Shown: piece by piece, positions 54,585 through 64,000 of the stretch
Layout of the letters: each line of letters opens with the position of its first letter
Position numbering within the stretch: the first letter of the stretch is position 1
Source of the DNA: Rana temporaria
Taxonomy: Eukaryota > Chordata > Amphibia > Anura > Ranidae
Assembly (NCBI RefSeq): GCF_905171775.1
Contig: NC_053492.1
Location: forward strand, 326,642,720-326,706,719
Reading direction: 5' to 3'
Length of the DNA: 64,000 nucleotides
Position numbers and translations under genes: made by a program
Notes under the pieces: model-generated
The model's input: only the letters and a program-made list of their open reading frames with translations
Database searches by the model: none
Told to the model about the DNA's origin: nothing

Positions 54585-55000
54585 GTTACATGTGGGATGA
54601 AATGAAGATCACCTGCACCTATATGCACTTGAAGTATCATTTTACTTGATAGTCTGGAATTTGTCTAGTATGCATTCTATAGTATTCAATGTACAATATT
54701 TTTGCTTTTTTTCTTTTTTTCTTTTTCTATGTCTTTTTATAAAGAAAACCTTTTTACAAAATAAATATTTTTGATATTCATATCGGTGTTGTGGCTCTCA
54801 TGATTGAGGTTTGACCAGGCCCACATATTTCTACAGAATTTTACTGTCGATGCTTTAACAAGAGTCCCCATATTTTTCCTGTATAAGGAAACCCCCATAT
54901 ATCCTCTTTCATAGAGGGACTTGAAAGCTGACAGTCAATCCTTATTTAATCAATGTTTATGCTCTGTCAATCCACTTATATCTTAATCCAGTACCCTTTA

Positions 55001-55456
55001 TGTCACATATTTTCCAAATTATTAATACTCACAAAATGGGCTCCCATGCGGTGATTCCAATCAGGTCCTCCTTCCATTTTTGGACAAAACCCCCCCCCCC
55101 CATATGCTCCTCCAAAATATCAAGCCAAGTGGTCTCTCTCTAACCTCCTATCCAAATATAATTTAGCGGATTCCTGGAGAGAATCTAATCCAACGAAACG
55201 TAATTATACCTATTTCTCTAACCCACATCAATCATTCAGTCGCATTGATCATATATTTTTAACAATTTACCAATGATACCAGAAATACTCAACTCTAATA
55301 TCATACCCATCCCGTGGTCTGATCACAATGCAGTGTTCACCACAGTAGCATCTGCTATACCCAAAGATCATGATCCAACTTGGTATCTCCCAGAGATATT
55401 GCTTAAGCATCCTACCTATTGCTTAGTGATTGAACAAGCCCTAAAAGAATATTTAA
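55001..55456 (+). pseudogene. L1-type ORF2 endonuclease, C-terminal part
   Basis: Continues from 50748: MSHIFQIINTHKMG, later ADSWRESNPTKRNYTYFS, HQSFSRIDHIFLT and, in another frame, IPWSDHNAVFTTVAS followed by LPEILLKHPTYCLVIEQALK. The SRIDHIF and SDHNAV blocks supply the catalytic Asp and His of the L1 endonuclease. At least two frameshifts (one near the C-run at 55089) and a stop near 55270. The frame is cut after ALKEYL by a TTAA element and resumes at 61022 as IKHNMSPDISP. Confidence 0.88.
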
Positions 55457-56204
55457 CCACTTCCCGCCCGGCCTATGGCCGATTTACGTCCGTGAAGTGG
55501 TTCTGAAATCCTGACAGGACGTCCATGGGCGTCCTGCAGGATTTCATGCCGCGGGGGCGCGCAGCGCGGCGATTGGTGATGCGGGGTGTCAGTCTGACAC
55601 AAAAAAAGGGGGAATGCCCCAGGGAGACCCCAAGAGGGGAGGTGTCCAAGGAGCAAATAGGGGCTACTATAGGTAAAAAAGCGGGCTATACTCATGAACC
55701 AAATGTATACAAAATATGCAATTTATTGGATAAAAAAAGGGTCGCTACAAAATCTCGATTCATTGGCAGTAAAAAGTGCAAATGCAACTAATGAAACAAA
55801 CAATTGATCCATATGATTGAGCAGCATGCACCAGTATAGATTAATATGTGCTGAAAAACACACAAACATACATAAAAGACAATAACGAACATGAAACAAA
55901 TATAGACAAACAGTCCGGACGTTTCAAAAAACCACCTCTGCTGTATTTTCCACTCGGAATAACCGTAGAAATGATATAATATCCTAACTAGAAAAGATAC
56001 AATTTCTGGGGAAATTGTGTGGCGTGGTCTTGCCTCCACCAATACTCCTGACTGGAGACGGTGCCCCTGGAGATGTAAATGTGATCCAACCGTGTGTCGA
56101 TCCAATTCGGTCCATTGCCCCATCAAAAACTGCTCCATCAAAAACTAGCCCATCAAAACTGCACCATCAAAACTGCACCATCCTATTTGCCCCATCAAAA
56201 ACTG

Positions 56205-57680
56205 GCTGCTATGGAGGGTTGCTATGGACTAGTTGCTATGGTCTGGTTGCTATAGACTGATGGCTATGGACGGTTGCTATGGACTGGTTGCTATGGACTG
56301 GTTGCTATGGAGTGGTTGGTATGGACGGTTGCTCTGGATTGGTTCCTATGGACTGGTTGCTATGGACGGTTGCTATGGACTGGTTGCTATAGACTGGTTG
56401 CTATAGACGGTTGCTATGGAGGGTTGCTATGGAGGGTTGCTATGGAGTGGTTGCTATGGAGGGTTGCTATGGAGGGTTGCTATGGAGGGTTGCTATGGAC
56501 TGGTTGCTATGGACTGGTTGCTATGGAGGGTTGCTATGGACTGGTTGCTATGGAGGGTTGCTATGGACTGATGGCTATGGATGGGTTGCTATGGATGGTT
56601 GCTATGGACTGGTTGCTATGGACTGGTTGCTATGGAGTGGTTGCTATGGAGAGTTGCTATGGAGGGTTGCTATGGAATGGTTGCTATGGACAGTTGCTAT
56701 GGACAGTTGCTATGGACTGGTTGCTATGGAGTGGTTGGTATGGACGGTTGCTTTGGACTGGTTGCTATAGACGTTTGCTATGGAGTGGTTGCTATGGAGG
56801 GTTGCTATGGACTGGTTGCTAGGGACTGGTTGCTAGGGACTGGTTGCTAGGGACTGGTTGCTATGGACTGGTTGCTATGGACTGGTTTCTATGGACTGGT
56901 TGCTATGGACGGTTGCTAGGGAGTGGTTGCTAGGGAGTGGTTGCTAGGGACTGGTTGCTATGGACTGGTTGCTATGGACTGGTTGCTATGGACGGTTGCT
57001 ATGGACTGGTTGCTATGGACGGTTGCTATGGACTGGTTGCTATGGACTGGTTGCTATGGACTGGTTGCTATGGATTGGTTGCTAGGGACTGGTTGCTAGG
57101 GACTGGTTGCTAGGGAGTGGTTGCTAGGGACTGGTTGCTATGGACTGGTTGCTATGGACTGGTTGCTATGGACTGGTTGCTAGGGACTGGTTGCTATGGA
57201 CGGTTGCTAGGGACTGGTTGCTAGGGATTGGTTGCTAGGGACTGGTTGCTAGGGACTGGTTGCGGTTGCTAGGGACTGGTTGCTAGGGAGTGGTTGCTAT
57301 GGACTGGTTGCTATGGACTGGTTGCTATGGACTGGTTGCTAGGGACTGGTTGCTAGGGACTGGTTGCTAGGGACTGGTTGCTATGGACTGGTTGCTATGA
57401 ACTGGTTGCTAGGGACTGGTTGCTATGGAGTGGTTGCTATGGAGTGGTTGCTATGGAGTGGTTGCTATGGACTGGTTGCTATGGAGTGGTTGCTAGGGAC
57501 TGGTTGCTATGGACTGGTTGCTAGGGACTGGTTGCTATGGACTGGTTGCTAGGGACTGGTTGCTATGGACGGTTGCTAGGGACTGGTTGCTAGGGACTGG
57601 TTGCTATGGACTGGTTGCTATGGACGGTTGCTATGGACTGGTTGCTATGGACTGGTTGCTATGCATGGTTGCTATATGCA
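56205..57680 (+). repeat. 14 bp minisatellite, about 100 copies
   Basis: Unit GGTTGCTATGGACT with GGGACT, GGAGTG and GACGG (13 bp) variants over almost 1.5 kb. Variants cluster: ATGGACGG/ATGGAGGG early, TAGGGACT later, suggesting stepwise amplification. The unit length leaves several frames open (WLLWTGCYG repeats), which are not real proteins. Confidence 0.95.
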
Positions 57681-57836
57681 GAGCATGCAGAAGTTACGCA
57701 GAGCCAAAAAAAACTGAGCCATATCACCTCACAGTGTGTGGGAGGAGCTATAGAAAGCCCTCACAGATGTGTGTATGAAGGATTTTACCTCAGCGTCTCC
57801 TAGGAAACCAATGTAAACATATGCAAGCAGCCTCTC

Positions 57837-57992
57837 CAGGCGTCTCAAACTGGCGGCCCTCCAGCTGTTGCAAAACTACAAGTCCAATGAGGCATTGCAA
57901 GAATGACAGTTACCAGCATGACTCCCACAGGCAGAGGCATGATGGGACTTGTAGTTTTACAACAGCTGGAGGGCCACCAGTTTGAGACCCTT
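57837..57992. mobile_element. hAT-type MITE, diverged relative
   Basis: CAGGCGTCTCAAACTGGCGG ... CCACCAGTTTGAGACCCTTG with the inner GGCCCTCCAGCTGTTG/CAACAGCTGGAGGGCC pair. Same general family as 1669 and 30007. No convincing target duplication is left. Confidence 0.75.
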
Positions 57993-58149
57993 GCTAGCAG
58001 AGGAAAGTTCCCTCAGCCTTGTGTGGGAGGAGCCAACTCACCTCACAACTGTTTGTGAGGTGTTATTAAACTCCTCAGCGTTTCCTAGGAAACCAATTGT
58101 TTGGTTTGCAGGCTCTCTGTAAACACAGCAGAAATTGAGGAATGTTTTT

Positions 58150-58480
58150 TGAATACTTGTCCTTCAAATTAAGGTATTTACCTCACAGAAAACACCTCAC
58201 AACTACCTCACAACTGTGTGTATGAAGGTATTTACCTCACAGAAAACACCTCACAACTACCTCACAACTGTGTGTATGAAGGTATTTACCTCACAGAAAA
58301 CGCCTCACAACTACCTCGCAACTGTGTGTATGAAGGTATTTACCTCACAGAAAACGCCTCACAGCTACCTCACAGCTGTGTGTATGAAGGTATTTACCTC
58401 ACAGAAAACGCCTCACAGCTACCTCACAACTGTGTGTATGAAGGTATTTACCTCACAGAACTCACCTCACAGAAAACACC
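58150..58480 (+). repeat. 57 bp tandem repeat
   Basis: About five copies of a unit containing GTGTGTATGAAGGTATTTAC and CTCACAGAAAACACCTCACA. A 19-residue repeat frame (MCMKVFTSQKTPHNYLTTV) results from the period being divisible by three. Confidence 0.85.
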
Positions 58481-58599
58481 TCACAACTGTGTGGGAGGAG
58501 CTATATAATCCCCTTACAGCTGTGAGGACTTTTAATTACCTCAGCGTCTCCTAGGAAACCAAATGTAAACATATGCAAACACACTCTAGGCAGATTCTC

Positions 58600-59436
58600 A
58601 GATCCTGGATTTATTTTTTAATATTTGTCCTTCAAATTGTTGTATTTTAAAAACTATAAATCGCACAGCGAATATCTTTATATTTTACGAATCACAAGAC
58701 CCAGACCTACATTTTGATGTATAGTATGTCTCTGAAATAATAAAATTGAAGGCACAGTCGCAGTTTACAAATTCCAAAGCAGATTTTAGTTTTCTAAACC
58801 TTGACCTCCATTGACTTCCATTGAAATAATGGATGGCGTAGGTTGCAAACAAATTATCATATTGTGAAAACGGTTTGATCAATCACGTAGCCGTGAACAC
58901 ATCTGGTGGCAGCAGGGATAGCTGAACGTTTTGATATAAGATTTGTGTAGGTCGGCTTGAAAATGAGGGAGTGGTCGCAGTTTACAAATCATGTCTTGAT
59001 TTTTCAGTTTCTGACATTCTACACTGTACCTCTCCCCATTCATTCCTATGGGAAAATTTTGCCGCAAAAATGACGATATTTCGCGAACGATTCGGCGAAA
59101 CGTTGCACAAGGTAATAGCCCACCGATCGGGAACAATCCGCACGATTCGATATATTACTCGTCTATGTAGTGTAAAAACTGTGGGAGGAGTTAGGGTGGC
59201 AAATTTGGCTATAATAAGAATAATAATATATATGTGAGATAACAATAAGTGCTCTTGCTATGCAAGACCACTTAATAAGAAAAATTTACATATAAGTGAT
59301 GAGTAGGATATAAATGTTGTGGAACAAAAACAGCAGAGATGACCCCGCGGGGGGATGGAAAAGAGGGTATGATACCACTGAAAAAGAAAAAAAGCCTGTG
59401 CATATGGAAAATCAATAGGGTGAGAGAGCCCGCCGA
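58600..59436. other. Unique-looking interior of the inverted-repeat element
   Basis: AT-rich, with the CCTTCAAATT block also present near 58160. Ends at the right arm. Opposite-strand frames of 60-95 codons have no recognisable domain. Confidence 0.4.
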
Positions 59437-60289
59437 GTGGAAAATACAGCAGAGGTGGTTTTTTGAAATGTCCGGACTGTTTGTCTATATTTGTTTCATG
59501 TTCGTTATTGTCTTTTATGTATGTTTGTGTGTTTTTCAGCACATAGTAATCTATACTGGTGCATGCTGCTCAATCATATGGATCAATTGTTTGTTTCATT
59601 AGTTGCATTTGCACTTTTTACTGCCAATGAATCGAGATTTTGTAGCAACCCTTTTTTTATCCAATAAATTGCATATTTTGTATACATTTGGTTCATGAGT
59701 ATAGCCCGCTTTTTTACCTATAGTAGCCCCTATTTTCTCCTTGGACACCTCCCCTCTTGGGGTCTCCCTGGGGCATTCCCCCTTTTTTTGTGCCTATATT
59801 GATTGGCTACGATAAAATCCCATACATAGGGAAGGCCTACTCTATATAGTCGCCACTATACATTGGCAGTTTTTTCTGCATTAGGTACAATTTCTCCCTT
59901 CCGCTTTTCCCTATTATTACATGTCAGTCTGACACCCTGCATCTCCGATCTCGGTAAAGAGCCTCCGGCCTAGACTCTTTACCACGTGATCAGCCGTGTC
60001 CAATCACGGCTGATCACGATGTAAACAGGAAGAGCCGTTGATGGCTCTTCCTCACTCGCGTCTGACAGACGCAAGTATAGGAGAGCCGATCGGCGGCTCT
60101 CCTGACAGGGGGGGTTCGCGCTGATTGTTTATCAGCACAGCCCCCCCTCGGATCGCCACACTGGACCACCAGGGAAGCCCACCAGGGTGGGCCAAAAAAA
60201 AAAAAAAAAGCATTGAAAAAAAAGAAGCTTTTTAAAAAAAAAAGATGCCAATCAGTGCCCACAAATGGGCACTGACTGGCAATATGGGT

Positions 60290-60725
60290 AGATCAGTGCT
60301 GCCCCACAGTGTCCATCAGTGCCACCCCACAGTGTCCATCAGTGCCACTCCACAGTGTCCATCAGTGCCACCCCACAGTGCCCATCAGTGCCACCCCACA
60401 GTGCCCATCCGTGCCCACCTATCAGTGCCCATCTGTGCCACCCATAAGTATCCATCAGTGCCACCCATAAGTGCCGCCCATCTGTGCCGCCCATGAGTGC
60501 CCATCTGTGCCGCCTATGAGTGCCCATCAGTGCTGCCTATGAGTGCCCATCAGTGCTGCCTATGTGTGCCCATCAGTGCCGCCTATGTGTGCCCATTAGT
60601 GCCGCCTATGTGTGCCCATCAGTGCCGCATACCAGCGCCGCCAATCAGTGCCACCTCATCTGTGCCCATCAGTACTACCTCATCGATGTCCATCAGTGCC
60701 ATCTCATCAGTGCCCATCAGTGCCC
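60290..60725 (+). repeat. Degenerate minisatellite inside TTAA element B
   Basis: Same CAGTGCC-based repeat as in copy A, with a different number and order of variants (for example repeated CAGTGCTGCCTATGAGTGCC). Confidence 0.8.
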
Positions 60726-61021
60726 GTAATTGAAAGAGAAAACTTACTTATTTACAAAAAAATTAACAGAAAAAAATAAAAACGTAATTTTTTTAAAAAA
60801 ATTTCAGTCTTTTTTTAGTTGTTGCACAAAAAAAATAAAAACGCAGAGGTGATCAAATACCACCAAAAGAAAGCTCTATTTGTGGGGAAAAAAGGACGCC
60901 AATTTTGTTTGGGAGCCACGTCGCACGACCGCGCAATTGCCATTCAAAGTGTGACAGTGCTGAAAGCTGAGAATTGGCATGGGCGGGAAGGTGCGCAAGT
61001 GCCTGGTATGGAAGTGGTTAT

Positions 61022-63983
61022 TAAAGCACAATATGAGCCCAGATATATCCCCACTCACGCTTCGGGAAGCGCACAAACCAGTATTAAGAGGAACATTCCA
61101 ACGACAATTAGGGATCCTTAAAAGAGAGCGTAAACAAATGGCAAGACAATTAGAAACATAATTTAACTTATCATTCATGGCCTTCCAAAATAATCATACT
61201 CCCACCGCCAAAAATTGTCTCGATAAAGCGCGTTTAGAGTATGATTTATTCCTTACTGATTCAGCAGACAAAGCATTAAATAGAACTAAACATACATTCT
61301 ATAAGAACGTTAATAAACCAGGCACATATTTTGAACTCTATTAATAAGACCTTCAAGCCTATCAAACTTAAAATAGCAAACATTATTACTAGCAACCCAC
61401 TCAAAATAGTACAGAAGTTCAGTTCCCACCTGAAAACACTTTATTCAGAGGCTAATACATTTAAAAACACGGAAGCAGACTCCTTCTCACAAATTCAATT
61501 ACCACAAATTAAGGAAACTCAAAAAACACAACTAGAAAAACCAATCACACAAGAAGACGTAGCAGCTATTATAGCCATTAAAGAACTCAAATTAAAAAAA
61601 AAGGCCAGGACCTGATGGATTCTCAGCTCGATATTATAAAACCTTCAAGGACCTTATCTCCCCAAGGATGGCAGAAGCATTTAATGACTTATTAAAACAA
61701 AAAACCTTTAGGCAAGAATCATTGTTGGCCATAATATGTATGATCCCTAAACCACTTTCGGATGACACCCTTAGTACAAATTATCGTCCTATTTCTATGT
61801 TGAATACGGATATCAAAATACTAGCCAAAATATTAGCAAATCGTCTTAATAAAATTATTGGAACGCTGATCCATCGAGACCAAGTTGGTTTTATGCCCAC
61901 GCGACAAGCAGGCGACAATATACGTAGGGCGAGCCTATTAGCACACATAGCAAAAAAGCGAGGAATTCCAGCGTCTTTTCTCTCTTTAGACATCAAACAA
62001 GCATTTGACTCCATTTCATGGTCATACCTAAAATACACATTACAAAAATGGGGTTTTGGCCCTAATTTTACAAAATGGATCATGGAACTCTACAATAATC
62101 CGAAAGCATATGTTAAGTATGCAGGGTATAAATCAGACCCTTTTAGCATTAAAAGAGGCACGCGACAGGGATGCCCACTATCCCCATTATTATTTGCCCT
62201 CCTTATTGAACCACTTGCGCAAAAGATCAGATCTGACCCCACTATTTTAGGCATAGAATTAGGAGGACAAAAACACAAACTATGCCTATTTGCTGACGAT
62301 ATCCTCCTATTTCTCTCATTCCCCCAAGTGTTAGGCCCTAATCTCATCCCAATCCTGAATCATTTTGCAACATTTTCAGGCTTAGTAATCAATCCAAAAA
62401 AATGTTTAGTGCTAAATATATCCATTTCAAACATAGAACTGAGTGCCGCCAAAACAGGCCTCCCATTTGAATGGCCAGAAAAATGCATCCCTTATTTAGG
62501 GATACATCTTACTGCATCCATATCAGATTTATTCTAACATAACTATCCCGCAATTCTAAAACAAATATCAAATTTAATTAATTCATGGACCCATCTCCCA
62601 TTATCATGGTTTGGAAGAATCAATGCAGTCAAAATTACGATACTGCCAAAACTTTTATACCTCTTTAGAGTGCTACCCATCCCAATACCTGCATATTACT
62701 TGAGGATAGTTCAGAAAAGAGTTTCATCTTTTGTCTGGGGTTCTTCCAAACCGAGAATAAAAACACAAACTCTATACCTCCCCAAAGTAAAGGGGGGACT
62801 CGGATACCCGAACTTTGCGCATTATTACAGAGCTGCACAAATAGCAACACTTGCTAAATATCATGCAAAACAGGAAATACCTCTCTGGGTATCAATAGAA
62901 GCAATTGAATGTGATCCCATTCCACTATCCAATGTGCTGTGGGTCTCTCCCAAAGCGCGCAAAAATATAAGAAACCCCATTATTAAACATTTACTTTCCC
63001 TATGGGATAGATTCAAAATAAAAAAACAACTACAATCTCCCCACAATCCATTGTTATCATTCTATAAAAATCCGGCATTTAATCCTGCATGGGTCTTTCC
63101 CAAATCATTTAAGGAATGGGCTGTTAGGGATATCCTGTACATGCACAAATTGGTCGACTCCACATCTTTCATTCCATTCCCGACATTATGTGAATCATAT
63201 GGTATACCGCAATCGGAATTATTCTGATACCTCCAAAAAAAAAAATGTATGCCTCCAATAACTTCTTCACCTTTGTTAACCCACTTGTCTATTTTTGAAA
63301 ATATTTGTAAAAAAGATCCGCATGCTAGGGGTACAATATCTGCTTTATATTCTCAATCTCTAATACAATTCAATATGGATAAACTATCATATGTCCGAAA
63401 ATGGGAGGAGGATCTAGAAACTGAATTAAAAGCCTCTGATTGGAATCAAATATGGTATAACACAAAAACAGCCTCCCCAAATGTACTAGCGATGGAGGCA
63501 AATTATAAAGTACTAACAAGATGGTACTCAGTACCGGCTAGGGTAGCAAAATATGTGCAAAATTATTCTGCGCAATGTTTTAGGGGATGTTCTGATACAG
63601 GTACATATCATCGTATTTGGTGGTTGTGTCCGAAGGCGCTGACGTTTTGGACAGAGATTTTTAATATAGCAAGTATATTGACAAAAACGAAAATTGCTTT
63701 AGACCTCAAAACAGCATTGCTCAACTTGAAACCTGATAATATAACACATATGCATTTTAAACTGCTATTGCAGCTCTTCACAGCAGCGAAGCAGACATTA
63801 GCAAAGGCCTGGAAATCTCGGATAGTGAACAAAGTGAAAGAAAGGATGAATAACTCTATGACCTATGCTAAAATGACGGCAATAGATACGGACACGATCA
63901 CCAAGTTTGAGAGAATATGGAAACCTTGGATTACATATGCAATGCCAATATCCTTTAATAATAAAGTACTTATGCCATGGTAG
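61022..63983 (+). pseudogene. L1-type ORF2 reverse transcriptase and C-terminal region
   Basis: Opens with SPDISPLTLREAHKPVLRGT, the linker after the endonuclease. The RT domain runs from about 61600: GPDGFSARYYKTF, NYRPISMLNTDIKILAKILA, RDQVGFMPTRQAGDNIRR, SLDIKQAFDSISW, RGTRQGCPLSPLLFALLIEP and the catalytic LCLFADDILLF. Then PYLGIHLT, SWFGRINAVKITILPKLLYL, GGLGYPNFAHYYRAAQ and, near the end, the zinc knuckle CFRGCSDTGTYHRIWWLC. From 61668 to the TAG at 63981-63983 it is a single frame broken only by TAA at 62535-62537 and TGA at 63225-63227. Upstream there are shifts, one at the A-run near 61592-61602, and a stop near 61159. The RT motifs D, FADD and the thumb are intact. It is the same family as the minus-strand fragment at 25504-26865. 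Confidence 0.93.
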
Positions 63984-64000
63984 CCTAAGCATTAAAATTA

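Larger units (their letters stand above)
50749..54981 (+). mobile_element. 5'-truncated Penelope-like element inserted in L1 ORF2
   Basis: The direct repeat CTTAATCCAGTACCCTTTA lies at 50730-50748 and 54982-55000 (19 bp). Removing the insert and one copy rejoins NPVPF with MSHIFQIINTHKMG in frame. The insert holds the 3' part of a Penelope-type ORF (to 51780), about 2.7 kb of T-rich non-coding sequence with two GC-rich islands (52800-53180 and 54100-54180) and a hammerhead-like motif (54545-54584) followed by 400 bp. Caution: sequence just before 54982 (LINVYA) faintly resembles an L1 endonuclease strand, so a more complex junction is possible. Confidence 0.8.
55601..59921. mobile_element. 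4.3 kb inverted-repeat element with internal minisatellites
   Basis: Bounded by TGTCAGTCTGACAC at 55587-55600 and 59922-59935. In copy A the same TTAA-element site is uninterrupted, so this is an insertion with a 14 bp target duplication. Arms of about 360 bp (55601-55961 and 59437-59796) are inverted copies; the right side extends 125 bp beyond the arm. Between them lie a 1.5 kb GGTTGCTATGGACT minisatellite, a hAT MITE, a 57 bp tandem repeat and unique AT-rich sequence. No transposase or RT. The superfamily is unclear; a rearranged Penelope-like or LINE copy, or a DNA transposon, are all possible. Confidence 0.7.
55457..61017. mobile_element. TTAA element copy B, split by an inverted-repeat element
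   Basis: Left end CCACTTCCCGCCCGGCC after TTAA (55453-55456). The right end GGTATGGAAGTGG is followed by TTAT (61018-61021, one change from TTAA). The outer parts (55457-55600 and 59936-61017) match copy A at 2881-4057, including the CAGTGCC minisatellite. Excision with one target copy restores L1 ORF2 in frame (EYL-IKHN). Confidence 0.88.

Noticed and set aside
54880..55000. Independent second L1 copy just upstream of the right 19 bp repeat
   Set aside because: LINVYA-like translation is weak and does not keep the spacing to NPVPF seen in the left copy; insertion with target duplication explains the data better, though the alternative is noted.
56274..57803. Long open frames of WLLWTGCYG-type repeats
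   Set aside because: They follow the 13-14 bp minisatellite period and occur in several frames; no start context or family.
59040..59120. GGCGAAACG near ATGACGA as a hammerhead
   Set aside because: ATGACGA does not match CTGANGA and no stem I can be formed.

Overview
The window reads as intergenic DNA from a large, transposon-swollen vertebrate genome. The mix of families points to an amphibian, most likely a ranid-type frog: L1 and CR1/L2 LINEs, Penelope-like elements, a DIRS tyrosine-recombinase fragment, Tc1-like elements, piggyBac-type TTAA elements, hAT and Harbinger MITEs, and a tRNA-derived SINE. The organism call is an inference from repeat content. I see no intact host protein-coding gene. 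The only cellular-gene homology is a short TLE5/AES (Groucho family) fragment at about 7.63 kb, lying next to an LTR retroelement 3' end.

Layout. 0-7.4 kb holds piggyBac-type relics, two hAT MITEs with target-site duplications (TSDs), a 1.2 kb TTAA element, a tRNA SINE and a 2.1 kb palindrome. 7.6-9.1 kb holds the TLE5-like fragment, a polypurine tract, a 590 bp LTR and a G-rich minisatellite. 9.1-14.5 kb holds a Penelope-like terminal region split by a piggyBac MITE, a DIRS recombinase fragment, a run of strong hairpins and a CR1 fragment. 14.5-22.1 kb is a piggyBac complex: an array of 365-390 bp repeats and a decayed transposase gene with all three catalytic Asp positions. 22.3-28.3 kb holds a Tc1-like fragment and a CR1 element split by a 2.65 kb L1 insertion and a Harbinger MITE. 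28.3-36.8 kb is AT-rich repeats and a 1 kb palindrome. 36.8-40 kb is a Tc1-like element split by a hAT element that itself carries another Tc1-like element and a (TA)n tract. 40-44.5 kb holds an LTR-like region, a palindromic TTAA MITE, and L1 and L2 3' fragments.

44.9-64 kb is best read as one L1-type LINE on the + strand (ORF1 at 45.15 kb, ORF2 endonuclease at 50.39 kb, reverse transcriptase and C-terminal region at 61.0-63.98 kb), blown apart by nested insertions. These are a 5'-truncated L1 inside ORF1, a Harbinger MITE, a Penelope-like terminal fragment, a Penelope-like element with a GIY-YIG nuclease inside the endonuclease domain, and a TTAA element. The TTAA element itself holds a 4.3 kb inverted-repeat element with a ~1.5 kb minisatellite. 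Several junctions are supported by direct repeats flanking the insert and by reading-frame continuity after virtual excision.

The most interesting signal is a recurring hammerhead-ribozyme-like motif (CTGANGA ... GAAA + 4-nt self-complementary stem III + U-H) in four places, each in Penelope-like or palindromic repeat context. The best copy, at 54545-54584, has a perfect 5 bp stem I. Second is the TLE5 fragment abutting the retroelement 3' end, a possible cellular-gene capture. All coding remnants carry stops or frameshifts except the 344-codon Penelope-like 3' ORF, which is open but 5'-truncated.
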